NCBI GenBank assembly: GCA_014382085.1 | Contig: JACNKJ010000185.1 | Coordinates: 1 to 6,477 of the forward strand | DNA length: 6,477 nt | From: a bacterium | GTDB lineage: Bacteria; Krumholzibacteriota; Krumholzibacteriia; JACNKJ01 | Direction: 5' to 3' | In this document: positions 1 through 5,734 of the stretch, one piece after another | How positions within the stretch are numbered: the stretch's first letter is position 1 | How the letters are laid out: every line of letters begins with the position of its first letter | Notes under the pieces: model-generated | Databases searched by the model: none | The model's input: the letters and a program-made list of their open reading frames with translations, nothing else | What the model was told of the DNA's origin: nothing | Program-made: the position numbers and the translations under genes

Positions 1-243
1 CCCGGGGTGGAAGGCCCGAACGATGATCGGATGGAAAGGCAGCGGTTCGGGAAAGGTGCCGCGGACACCGCGCGCCGCTGCCAACTGGCCGAACTCACGA
101 GTGGGCAGGAGAATGGCCATTGCGGTGAAACCGAAGAACCGCCATCCACCCCATAGAGCCGAGAAGATGAAAAGAGGCAGCAGAACCATGGCGGCAAGCA
201 GACGCACTCCGAAGCTGCGCCAGAAACCTCGATCACTTGCCAT
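1..243 (-). CDS. cdsA: Phosphatidate cytidylyltransferase, N-terminal part (cut by window edge)
   Basis: CdsA makes CDP-diacylglycerol from phosphatidic acid and CTP at the inner membrane, the branch point for phospholipid synthesis. Only the first 81 codons are here, starting MASDRGFWRSFGVRLLAAMV. What is visible is an Arg-containing N-terminus, a hydrophobic membrane segment at about residues 13-30 (LLAAMVLLPLFIFSALW), a second at about 35-46, and then a cytoplasmic-looking TREFGQLAAARGVR stretch. This matches the usual CdsA opening of a hydrophobic helix pair followed by an EF/EY..LA..RG segment. The C-terminal catalytic signature lies outside the window, so the call rests on the N-terminal pattern plus position directly after uppS, a very common arrangement. 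The ATG at 243 overlaps the uppS 3' end by 11 nt, and a GGGAG Shine-Dalgarno lies 7 nt upstream inside uppS. Another polytopic membrane protein is possible but less likely. Confidence 0.85.
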   Translation of the reverse strand, partial: MASDRGFWRSFGVRLLAAMVLLPLFIFSALWGGWRFFGFTAMAILLPTREFGQLAAARGVRGTFPEPLPFHPIIVRAFHPG

Positions 244-970
244 AGCGGCGCTCCCTTCCCTGGTAGTCGGATACCGCGCGATAGAGATGCTCAGCGTCGA
301 AATCGGGCCACAAAGTGTCGGTTATGTGAATCTCCGAGTAGGCCAATTGCCACAGGCAGAAGTTGCTGATGCGCGATTCGCCGCTGGTGCGAATGAGCAG
401 ATCCACGGGTGGGTTATCGGGAAGGTAAAGGTGCCGGGCGAAAAGATCCTCGTCGATGGACTCGGCGTCCAGCGTTCCCGCCACCGCAGCCTTCGCCAAG
501 CTCTTCGCGGCATCCGTGATTTCCGCGCGTCCGCCATAGCTGAGGGCCAAGGTCAGGGTCATGTCGGAATTTTTCGACAGACGCTCGATGCCCGCATCCA
601 GGGCCTTGCGCGTGTGATCGGGTAGCTGATCCAATCGCCCCATGGCTTGCAGGCGAATACCGTTCTCGTTGAGATTCTGAATTTCATCTTTCAGGACCTC
701 TTCGAGAAAGCCCATGAGGGCCGTGACCTCGCTCAGAGGCCGCATCCAGTTTTCGGTGGAAAAGGTGTAGAGGGTGAGATACCCGATGCCCAGTTCGCGA
801 GCGGACTCGGTGATGCGCCGCACGGCTTTGCGCCCCTCGCGGTGGCCCATGATGCGTGGCAGTGCGCGCTTCTTGGCCCAACGCCCGTTGCCGTCCATGA
901 TGATGGCTACGTGCCGAGGTAGATTCCCTTGTCTGAGAACCTCCTCCTTGAGGCTCGACGCGTCGCTCAT
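233..970 (-). CDS. uppS: Isoprenyl transferase, probably undecaprenyl diphosphate synthase
   Basis: This cis-prenyltransferase condenses farnesyl diphosphate with isopentenyl diphosphate units to form the C55 lipid carrier for peptidoglycan and other cell-wall polymers. The 245-residue product has the family's normal length and all key motifs: HVAIIMDGNGRWA with the catalytic Asp at 26, GHREG with His43, FSTENW at 70-75, SYGGR at 144-148, and LLIRTSGE at 191-198 followed by SNFCLWQLAYSE ending in Glu213. Asp26, His43, Arg194, Glu198 and Glu213 fall at the same numbers as in the E. coli enzyme. RTSGE replaces the commoner RTGGE, a variant seen elsewhere in the family. The start is 7 nt after the frr stop, and its GAGG Shine-Dalgarno shares bases with that stop codon. 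The 3' end overlaps the cdsA start. Chain length cannot be told from sequence, so a shorter-chain cis-prenyl synthase is a formal alternative. Confidence 0.97.
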   Translation of the reverse strand: MSDASSLKEEVLRQGNLPRHVAIIMDGNGRWAKKRALPRIMGHREGRKAVRRITESARELGIGYLTLYTFSTENWMRPLSEVTALMGFLEEVLKDEIQNLNENGIRLQAMGRLDQLPDHTRKALDAGIERLSKNSDMTLTLALSYGGRAEITDAAKSLAKAAVAGTLDAESIDEDLFARHLYLPDNPPVDLLIRTSGESRISNFCLWQLAYSEIHITDTLWPDFDAEHLYRAVSDYQGRERRYGK

Positions 971-977
971 GGCGTCC

Positions 978-1535
978 TCAGACTTCCATGATCTCCTGGA
1001 CCTTGGCGTCCAGGCTTTTGTCCACTTCCTCCACGAAACGATCGGTGAGTTTCTGAATCTTGTCCGAAACGAGTTTCAAGTCGTCCTCGGTGATGTCTTT
1101 GCCCTTTTGGGCTTTCTTGGCATCTTCGATACCGCCGCGCCGGATATTGCGGATGGCCACCTTGCCGTCTTCAGCCAGCACCTTCACGCGCTTGACCAGA
1201 TCCTTTCGGGTCTCCTCGGTGAGCGGAGGAATGGGAATGCGGATGATGTTCCCGTCGCTGGCCGGATTCAATCCGAGATCGCTGGACTGAATGGCCTTGA
1301 CGATTTCCTGAACCAGAGGTTTTTCCCAGGGCGAAATGGTGATGAGGCGGGGCTCAGGTGTGGCGAGGCCGGCCACCTGGTTTAGAGGTGTGGGCGTACC
1401 GTAGTAGTCCACTCGAATACCGTCGAGGATGGCGGCGTTGGCACGGCCGGCACGAATGCGCGTGAATTCCATCTGAGTCGCCGTGTGGCTTTTGGACATG
1501 CGTTCTTCCACATCCTTGAGCAGCTCGTCGATCAT
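978..1535 (-). CDS. frr: Ribosome recycling factor
   Basis: RRF acts with EF-G to split the post-termination ribosome so that its subunits can be reused. The product is 185 residues, exactly the usual family length. It begins MIDELLKDVEERMSKS, has the tRNA-mimic fold signatures TRIRAGRANAAILDG (about residues 25-39), the YYGTPTPLNQVA strand (44-55), PPLTEETRKDLVK (103-115) and VAIRNIRRGG (126-135), and ends in the long C-terminal helix (LVSDKIQKLTDRFVEEVDKSL). The reading frame stays open upstream to 1649, but the ATG at 1535 is chosen because it gives the canonical N-terminus and is preceded by a perfect Shine-Dalgarno; the longer form would run back over the pyrH 3' end. It follows pyrH by 11 nt and precedes uppS by 7 nt, so co-translation within one operon is likely. 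Confidence 0.98.
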   Translation of the reverse strand: MIDELLKDVEERMSKSHTATQMEFTRIRAGRANAAILDGIRVDYYGTPTPLNQVAGLATPEPRLITISPWEKPLVQEIVKAIQSSDLGLNPASDGNIIRIPIPPLTEETRKDLVKRVKVLAEDGKVAIRNIRRGGIEDAKKAQKGKDITEDDLKLVSDKIQKLTDRFVEEVDKSLDAKVQEIMEV

Positions 1536-1540
1536 CCTGG

Positions 1541-1549
1541 ACCTCCTTA
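1541..1549 (-). promoter_or_regulatory. Perfect Shine-Dalgarno of frr, containing the pyrH stop codon
   Basis: Read on the minus strand this is TAAGGAGGT, complementary to nine consecutive bases of the conserved 16S rRNA 3' end. Its first three bases are the pyrH TAA stop. The GGAGG core lies 6 nt before the frr ATG. It fixes the frr start at 1535 rather than at the upstream in-frame ATG, and it implies that ribosomes ending on pyrH can restart directly on frr. Confidence 0.9.
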
Positions 1550-2260
1550 TTGCAGCAGGGTGCCCAGAGGCTCCCCGCTCAGAATGCGTTTCAAGTTGCC
1601 GGACGTCGAGAAATCGAAAACCCTCACGGGCAGACCACCGTCGCGGCAAAGCGCCATGGCCGTAGCATCCATGACTTTCAGATCTTTGGCCAGAGCTTCA
1701 TCATAGCTCAGGGTATCATATCGGGTGGCGGTGGGGTCAAGCTTAGGGTCGCTGGCATAAATCCCATCCACCTTGGTGCCCTTGAGCAAAGCTTGCGCTC
1801 CCAATTCCAGGGCACGTAGAGCAGCCGTGGTATCTGTGGAAAAGAAAGGACTGCCGATGCCGCCGGAGGCAAAAACCAGTTCTCCCCGATCCAGGGCGGC
1901 CCTTGCGGCTTCCACACTATAGGGTTCCGCCAGAGGACTCATGGGCGTGGCGCTGAATACCCTTGTAGAAAAACCCCGGGAGGCGAGAGCCGCTCCCAGG
2001 GCTGATGCATTGACGATCGTGGCCAGCATTCCGAGTCGATCTGCGGCCACCCGGTCCAACTGAAGGTCGGCGGCATCACGACCACGGAAGATATTTCCTC
2101 CGCCGAGCACCAGAGCGATCTGAGTGCCCGAATCAAGTGCCGGCTTCAACTCTTCGCAGAGAGTCGCCACCTTCAGAAAATCGACGCCTTGTTTTCCCTC
2201 TCCTGAGAGAGTTTCACCGCTCAGCTTCAGAACGACACGCTGATATTGGGACGAAGGCAT
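1547..2260 (-). CDS. pyrH: UMP kinase (uridylate kinase)
   Basis: PyrH phosphorylates UMP to UDP with ATP in the cytoplasm, the committed step toward UTP and CTP; it belongs to the amino-acid kinase fold and acts as a hexamer. The 237-residue product shows LKLSGETLSGE (11-21), the GGGNIFRG loop (53-60), DRLGMLATIVNASAL (74-88), the SPFFSTDTTAALRALELGA segment (137-155), KGTKVDGIYASDPK (160-173) and MDATAMALCRD near the C-terminus. The phosphate/UMP-region loop reads GGIGSPFF (133-140) where E. coli has GTGNPFF, so the usual Thr is Ile and the usual Asn is Ser. The start has an AAGGAG Shine-Dalgarno only 3 nt before the ATG, an unusually short spacing, but no alternative start exists before the conserved LKLSGE. 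It sits 24 nt after tsf, an order found in many bacteria. Confidence 0.97.
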   Translation of the reverse strand: MPSSQYQRVVLKLSGETLSGEGKQGVDFLKVATLCEELKPALDSGTQIALVLGGGNIFRGRDAADLQLDRVAADRLGMLATIVNASALGAALASRGFSTRVFSATPMSPLAEPYSVEAARAALDRGELVFASGGIGSPFFSTDTTAALRALELGAQALLKGTKVDGIYASDPKLDPTATRYDTLSYDEALAKDLKVMDATAMALCRDGGLPVRVFDFSTSGNLKRILSGEPLGTLLQ

Positions 2261-2284
2261 GATCTCCTTGGGGTCCTCGACCTG

Positions 2285-2884
2285 CTAGAGTTCCTCTCCA
2301 AGCTGGAAACGGACAAAGCGACGGATTCCCATATTCTCGCCCAGGGAGCCGATGGTTGAATCCAACAGATCCTTGACGGTCATGTTGGGATCTTTCACGT
2401 AGGCTTGTTCCAGGAGGCAGACCTCTTTGTAGAACTTGCCCACACGACCCTCGACGATTTTCTCGGCGATATTCTCGGGTTTACCCGATTCGATGGCCTG
2501 CTGCTTGGCGATCTCGCGCTCTCTATCAACGATAGCGGGGTCGAGATCTTCAACGTTCAGAGCCAGGGGGCTGGCTGCCGCCACGTGCATGGCCACGTCC
2601 TTGCAGAACTTCTGGAATTCATCGGTGCGAGCCACAAAGTCGGTCTCGCAGGAGATCTCCACCAAAACACCAACCTTACCGCCGGGATGGATGTAGGAGA
2701 AAACCAGACCCTCGTTGGTGGCGCGGCCGGCCTTCTTCTTGGCGGCGGCCAAACCTTTGGTCCGCAGGAAGTCGATGGCCTTTTCCATATCCCCGCCGGA
2801 CTCGGACAGGGCGGATTTACAGTCCATCATACCCGCTCCGGTTTTATCCCGGAGTTCCTTCACAATCTTTGCGTCCACGCTCAT
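2285..2884 (-). CDS. tsf: Elongation factor Ts, short form
   Basis: EF-Ts is the guanine nucleotide exchange factor that regenerates EF-Tu-GTP during translation. The product is 199 residues, matching the short class of EF-Ts (the Thermus-like size) rather than the roughly 283-residue E. coli form, so part of the core domain duplication and coiled-coil region is absent. Visible parts are the N-terminal UBA-like EF-Tu-binding module (LRDKTGAGMMDCKSALSES at 11-29, running to GGDMEKAIDFLRTKG), the hallmark ETDFVAR with Thr-Asp-Phe at 81-83, which inserts near the EF-Tu nucleotide site, and the C-terminal GENMGIRRFVRFQLGE. The ATG is preceded by AAGGAG with 5-6 nt spacing. It lies 41 bp after rpsB, the near-universal partner upstream of tsf. 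Confidence 0.98.
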   Translation of the reverse strand: MSVDAKIVKELRDKTGAGMMDCKSALSESGGDMEKAIDFLRTKGLAAAKKKAGRATNEGLVFSYIHPGGKVGVLVEISCETDFVARTDEFQKFCKDVAMHVAAASPLALNVEDLDPAIVDREREIAKQQAIESGKPENIAEKIVEGRVGKFYKEVCLLEQAYVKDPNMTVKDLLDSTIGSLGENMGIRRFVRFQLGEEL

Positions 2885-2925
2885 GGCGTCTCCTTCTAAG
2901 CGCTAGCGAATTAGGTGGATGTCGA

Positions 2926-3777
2926 CTAGGCGTCGAGAGCCGGCTTTTTTTCGGCCTTTTTGGCCTCGCCCCCATCGGGCTTCCCGGCTTTCTCTTCCGC
3001 AGAGGCGGCCTTGGATTTCTCAGCCGCGGCTTTCTGCTTCTCCGCCTTTTCCTTCTCAGCCTTGGCTACCTCGATGGCGGCCTTTTCCTTCATCATCGAG
3101 CGACCTTCCTCGACGGCCTCGGAGACCATCTTGGTGAAGAGCTTGATGGAGCGGATGGCGTCGTCGTTAGCGGCGATGGGATAGTCCACGGGATCCGGAT
3201 CGCAATTGGTGTCGACCAGGGCCACGACGGGAACGCCGAGTACCTTGGCTTCCTTGATCGCGATGTCACTAATCTGAGTGTCGACAATGAAGAGCAGACC
3301 GGGGCGTTTGTCCATCTTGCGGATTCCGCCGAGCATGCGCTGGAGACGGGCGCGCTTCTTCGTAAGCTGCATCCGCTCCTTCTTGCTGAACTGATCGATG
3401 GTGCCGTCCTTCTCCCAGTTCTCGATCTCTTCGAGACGATCCAGGCTCTTGCGGACGGTCTGGAAGTTGGTGAGCAAGCCACCCAGCCAACGCTCGACCA
3501 CGTAGTGCTGGTCGCAACGCTCGGCCTCTTCCTGAATGATATCGATGGCCTGCTTCTTGGGCCCCACGAAAAGCACGGGGGCGCCGGTGGCCGCAACCTG
3601 ACGGATGGCCTCATAGGCCACCTGCGCCTGGCGCATGCTCTGCTGCAGATCGATGATGTAGATGCCGTTTTTCTCGGCGAAGATGAAGGGCTTCATCTTC
3701 GGATTCCAGCGACGGGTCTGATGCCCGAAGTGGACTCCTGCTTCCAGCATATCTTTAATGCTGATATTGAAGTTCAC
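2926..3777 (-). CDS. rpsB: 30S ribosomal protein S2 with a Lys/Ala/Glu-rich tail
   Basis: S2 binds late to the 30S subunit between head and body and is needed for S1 docking in many bacteria. The 283-residue product contains LLEAGVHFGHQTRRWNPKMKP-type N-terminal sequence (residues 11-29), the HYVVERWLGGLLTNFQT segment (91-107), the coiled-coil hairpin around 115-155, and the C-terminal signature VPVVALVDTNCDPDPVDYP (182-200) followed by ANDDAIRSI. The conserved fold ends near residue 226. Beyond it is a low-complexity tail of about 55 residues in which 41 of the last 54 are Lys, Ala or Glu; E. coli S2 stops at 241. The start codon is GTG, chosen because AGGAGG lies 4 nt upstream and it gives a normal N-terminus; the ATG at codon 10 would cut into the conserved region. 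The gene follows a 102-bp leader gap after rpsI. Confidence 0.97.
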   Translation of the reverse strand: MNFNISIKDMLEAGVHFGHQTRRWNPKMKPFIFAEKNGIYIIDLQQSMRQAQVAYEAIRQVAATGAPVLFVGPKKQAIDIIQEEAERCDQHYVVERWLGGLLTNFQTVRKSLDRLEEIENWEKDGTIDQFSKKERMQLTKKRARLQRMLGGIRKMDKRPGLLFIVDTQISDIAIKEAKVLGVPVVALVDTNCDPDPVDYPIAANDDAIRSIKLFTKMVSEAVEEGRSMMKEKAAIEVAKAEKEKAEKQKAAAEKSKAASAEEKAGKPDGGEAKKAEKKPALDA

Positions 3778-3780
3778 GCT

Positions 3781-3787
3781 TCCTCCT
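3781..3787 (-). promoter_or_regulatory. Shine-Dalgarno that selects the rpsB GTG start
   Basis: The minus strand reads AGGAGGA here, with the GGAGG core 4 nt before GTG at 3777. No comparable site lies before the internal ATG at codon 10, so this supports the GTG as the real initiation codon. Confidence 0.75.
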
Positions 3788-3826
3788 GCGGGTTATTTTC
3801 CTCCGACGGCTTCACCCCGAGACATC

Positions 3827-3841
3827 CTCCCTTCAAGGGAG
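3827..3841 (-). repeat. Perfect inverted repeat in the rpsI-rpsB gap (possible leader hairpin)
   Basis: The minus strand reads CTCCCTT, G, AAGGGAG: seven complementary bases on each side of one central base, so an RNA hairpin would have about 6 bp and a 3-nt loop. No T-run follows, so it is not a standard intrinsic terminator. It sits about 50 nt before the rpsB start, in the largest gap within the housekeeping block. S2 is known to regulate its own mRNA through leader structures in other bacteria, so a leader role is possible, but the sequence alone does not prove it. Confidence 0.4.
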
Positions 3842-3879
3842 ACCCGGCCCCGGTCCACCATCGTGTGGCGTTCTTCTGT

Positions 3880-4269
3880 CTAACGCTTCGAGAACTGGAA
3901 GCGCTTGCGAGCTCCGGGCTGACCGTACTTCTTGCGTTCCTTCATGCGGGGATCGCGAGTCAGGCAGCCGGTGCCGCGTAGCGTCTTCTTCAGCTCTTCG
4001 TCCATTTCCACCAAGGCTCGGGAGATTCCCAGACGCACGGCGCCGGCCTGTCCACCTTTACCGCCCCCGTCTACGCGGGCAGCGACGTCGATCTTGTCCA
4101 TCATATCGACGTACTCGAGGGGCTGGCGCACCTCGATGATGATGTTGCGGCGGCCAAAGTAATCGTCCAGGGCCAAGCCATTGACCGTCTGCTTACCGGT
4201 GCCGCGTGTGATCCTCACACGGGCAACCGATTCTTTGCGACGACCGGTGGCGTTCCAGATTTCGGACAT
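3880..4269 (-). CDS. rpsI: 30S ribosomal protein S9
   Basis: S9 lies in the 30S head, and its C-terminal tail reaches the P-site tRNA. The 129-residue product is the normal size. It has the N-terminal ATGRRKESVARVRI (7-20), the GGGKGGQAGAVRLGISRAL block (about 68-86), LTRDPRMKERKKYG, and the fully conserved basic tail GARKRFQFSKR, whose last residues contact the anticodon stem of P-site tRNA. The ATG is preceded by AAGGAG with 9 nt spacing. It follows rplM by 23 bp, the near-universal L13-S9 pair, and the two are surely co-transcribed. Confidence 0.99.
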   Translation of the reverse strand: MSEIWNATGRRKESVARVRITRGTGKQTVNGLALDDYFGRRNIIIEVRQPLEYVDMMDKIDVAARVDGGGKGGQAGAVRLGISRALVEMDEELKKTLRGTGCLTRDPRMKERKKYGQPGARKRFQFSKR

Positions 4270-4292
4270 CGATCAATTCTCCTTGATTTCCG

Positions 4293-4727
4293 CTAGCCTT
4301 CGATTTCGAGAGGCTGGGGCTTCTGAGCACCATGGGGATGGCTGGGACCGGCGTATACACGCAGGTTCTTGGCCAGGCTTCTTCCCAGGCGGTTTTTCGG
4401 CAACATGCCGCGGACGGCGTGGGTGATCACTTCCGTAGGCTTCTTGGTCAGCATCTCTGCGAGAGTGGTGACCTTGAGACCGCTCTGATAACCGGAATAA
4501 CGGGTGTAAGTCTTCTTCTCCAGCTTCCGGCCAGTCACGTGAACTTTTTCAGCATTCACGACAATGACATGATCTCCCAGGTTCAGGTGGGGTGTGAAAT
4601 CGGGGCGATGCTTGCCACGAATCACCTGCGCCACCTTCGACGAGAGCCGCCCGAGAGTGAGGCCCTCGGCATCCACGATGTACCAAGTCTCCTGGATGTC
4701 CCCAGCCTTCACGACATGGGTTTTCAT
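4293..4727 (-). CDS. rplM: 50S ribosomal protein L13
   Basis: L13 is an early-assembling 50S protein bound to 23S rRNA. The 144-residue product starts MKTHVVKAGDIQETWYIVDA and shows the family landmarks TLGRLSSKVAQVIRGKHRPDFTP-type sequence, VIVVNAEKVHVTGRKLEKK, the TYTRYSGYQSGLK loop, the signature VRGMLPKNRLGRSLAKNLRVY, and the ending AGPSHPHGAQKPQPLE. The frame is open back to an ATG at 4772, which would add 15 residues (MSVKGEVRDSLMEAR). The inner ATG at 4727 is preferred: it gives the normal family N-terminus and has GGAGG 5 nt upstream. It is the first gene of the housekeeping block and follows a strong-looking promoter, with a leader of roughly 86 nt. Confidence 0.98.
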   Translation of the reverse strand: MKTHVVKAGDIQETWYIVDAEGLTLGRLSSKVAQVIRGKHRPDFTPHLNLGDHVIVVNAEKVHVTGRKLEKKTYTRYSGYQSGLKVTTLAEMLTKKPTEVITHAVRGMLPKNRLGRSLAKNLRVYAGPSHPHGAQKPQPLEIEG

Positions 4728-4732
4728 TCTCG

Positions 4733-4737
4733 CCTCC
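4733..4737 (-). promoter_or_regulatory. Shine-Dalgarno that selects the rplM start
   Basis: The minus strand reads GGAGG here, 5 nt before the ATG at 4727. It supports the short form of L13 over the in-frame ATG at 4772. Confidence 0.8.
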
Positions 4738-4776
4738 ATGAGGGAATCCCGCACTTCCCCCTTTACGGACATAGGG

Positions 4777-4790
4777 CCCGTTAGGACGGG
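4777..4790 (-). other. Small hairpin in the rplM leader
   Basis: The minus strand reads CCCGT, CCTA, ACGGG: a 5-bp GC-rich stem with a 4-nt loop, located about 25 nt after the predicted transcription start and 50 nt before the rplM start. L13 leaders regulate their operon in some bacteria, but this short stem matches no family I can name, and such stems arise often by chance. Confidence 0.25.
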
Positions 4791-4820
4791 AGCACGGGTT
4801 TTGAAACACAGTGAACGGCC

Positions 4821-4849
4821 AATCTAGCAAAGGCTTAGAGCGCTGTCAA
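4821..4849 (-). promoter_or_regulatory. Sigma70-type promoter for the rplM-led operon
   Basis: On the minus strand a perfect TTGACA (4849-4844) is followed by a 17-bp spacer and TAGATT (4826-4821), which matches four of six bases of TATAAT. Transcription would begin near 4814, leaving a leader of about 86 nt before rplM. The -35 box starts only 7 bp after the stop codon of the TIM-barrel gene, so the ribosomal block has its own promoter and need not rely on read-through from upstream. Confidence 0.75.
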
Positions 4850-4856
4850 GGCGGCC

Positions 4857-5687
4857 TCAGGGCCTTTTCTGGGCCTGGGGTCGGGCAATCTCCGCGAGGT
4901 GTCTAAACTCGGCAATACCCGAGCTCTGCCCCAGAAAGCGAAGGCTCGCAATAACATCCTCCACACTGCGGTTTTCCAATGTCCACTCCAGGGGACGATT
5001 TTGGGCCCCTACAAGCTCGAAAAGATCGCCCCAGGGGAAGCTGCCCTGGCCCAGGGCCAGGTGTTCGTCATACTGACCGCCATTATCATGGATGTGAATG
5101 GACTGGAGGCGGGGCCCCAGAGCGCTGAGCCAATCGTTCAGGCCGGCCTCTGAGAATGCGTGGAAATGACCCGTGTCAAAGAGGAAGCCGAAACGGTCCT
5201 CGGGAAGGCGGGCCAGCAGATCTACGAGAAGAGAAGGATCCAGGTCGAAGATGTTTTCCAACACGAAGCTCGCACCTGCGGCTTCGAGAGACGGAAGCAT
5301 AGAGGTCCAGAACGCCGTGGCCCGATCCAGCCAGGCTTCCCGGTCGAGTATGTCGCCGCGAGGATCCCAGGCGGGATGAACCACCAACTGCTTCACACCG
5401 AAGCTCGGCGCTAGGTCCAGAGCGCCCTGTAGGCGGCGGCGAGCCAAGTCCACCGCTTCCGGATCGTGTCCGGCCGGATAGAGATTGCGGAAGGGAGCAT
5501 GGAAGCGGCAGGGAATCTTGCGCTCTCTGATTTCGGCGGCGATGTCTTTCATTTCGCCACGAAACTCGGGCACGAGCACCTCGTGATCCACGAGTAGCTC
5601 AAGTCCAACGGGTATGGCCAGCACCGCCTCCCGATACTTCCGGTACATACTCAAAGGCAAGTGAATGTAAATGCTGTGTTGGCTCAT
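4857..5687 (-). CDS. TIM-barrel protein of the sugar phosphate isomerase/epimerase (endonuclease IV-like) superfamily
   Basis: The 276-residue product looks like a complete xylose isomerase-like / AP endonuclease 2-type TIM barrel. Visible strand-end motifs are FHAPFRNLYP (His63), VVHPAWD (His104), FVLENIFDLDP (Glu144), FLFDTGHFHAFSE (Asp171, His174), IHIHDNGGQYDEHLALGQG (His198, Asp207, His209) and WTLENRS (Glu238). In order and spacing these correspond to the nine metal ligands of endonuclease IV, so a divalent or trinuclear metal site is inferred. The N-terminus lacks the usual GSHVS motif of true endonuclease IV, so a sugar or other small-molecule isomerase/epimerase is as likely as a DNA repair role; the substrate cannot be assigned. 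No signal peptide is seen, so it is probably cytoplasmic. The ATG at 5687 lacks a clear Shine-Dalgarno. The gene lies between a terminator-like repeat and the rplM promoter, so it may be transcribed alone. Confidence 0.85.
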   Translation of the reverse strand: MSQHSIYIHLPLSMYRKYREAVLAIPVGLELLVDHEVLVPEFRGEMKDIAAEIRERKIPCRFHAPFRNLYPAGHDPEAVDLARRRLQGALDLAPSFGVKQLVVHPAWDPRGDILDREAWLDRATAFWTSMLPSLEAAGASFVLENIFDLDPSLLVDLLARLPEDRFGFLFDTGHFHAFSEAGLNDWLSALGPRLQSIHIHDNGGQYDEHLALGQGSFPWGDLFELVGAQNRPLEWTLENRSVEDVIASLRFLGQSSGIAEFRHLAEIARPQAQKRP

Positions 5688-5700
5688 ATCGCGGCTCGTA

Positions 5701-5734
5701 AAGACAAATGAAAGGGGAGGGCAGAACCCTCCCC
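5701..5734 (-). terminator. Putative intrinsic terminator after the secreted-protein gene
   Basis: On the minus strand an 8-bp GC-only-except-one stem (GGGGAGGG / CCCTCCCC) with loop TTCTG is followed directly by TTTCATTTGTCTT. This fits a Rho-independent terminator for the gene ending at 5787. It is one half of the larger nested repeat. The tail ends only 13 nt before the TIM-barrel start codon. Confidence 0.55.

Noticed and set aside
23..625. Plus-strand open frame of 200 codons opposite cdsA and uppS
   Set aside because: It lies antisense to clear minus-strand genes, its product is basic and shows no motif, and it has no convincing ribosome binding site.
1536..1649. N-terminal extension of frr to an upstream in-frame ATG
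   Set aside because: It would run into the pyrH coding sequence and add 38 residues absent from RRF, while the ATG at 1535 has a perfect Shine-Dalgarno and gives the family length of 185.
2899..2908. Short palindromes AGCGCT / CGCTAGCG in the rpsB-tsf gap
   Set aside because: They are 6-8 bases long with no T-run or repeat elsewhere in the window, so they are probably chance.
3793..3825. Ten-codon upstream reading frame in the rpsB leader (MSRGEAVGGK, ending in TAA)
   Set aside because: The GGGAGG before its ATG directly abuts the start codon, too close for efficient initiation, and an 11-codon frame of this kind is expected by chance. Conservation in relatives would be needed to revive it.
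2869..3981. Long plus-strand open frame (about 370 codons, TTG start) opposite rpsB and the end of rpsI
   Set aside because: It is fully antisense to two certain ribosomal protein genes, has no family resemblance and a skewed Leu/Gly-rich composition, as expected for the reverse of a GC-rich coding sequence.
4728..4772. 15-residue N-terminal extension of L13
   Set aside because: L13 normally begins at MKT, and the GGAGG lies directly before the inner ATG. The upstream ATG has no good ribosome binding site.
4850..4869. GGCC-CTGA-GGCC stem at the end of the TIM-barrel gene as a terminator
   Set aside because: The stem is only about 4 bp and no T-run follows; the next bases are the rplM promoter -35 box.
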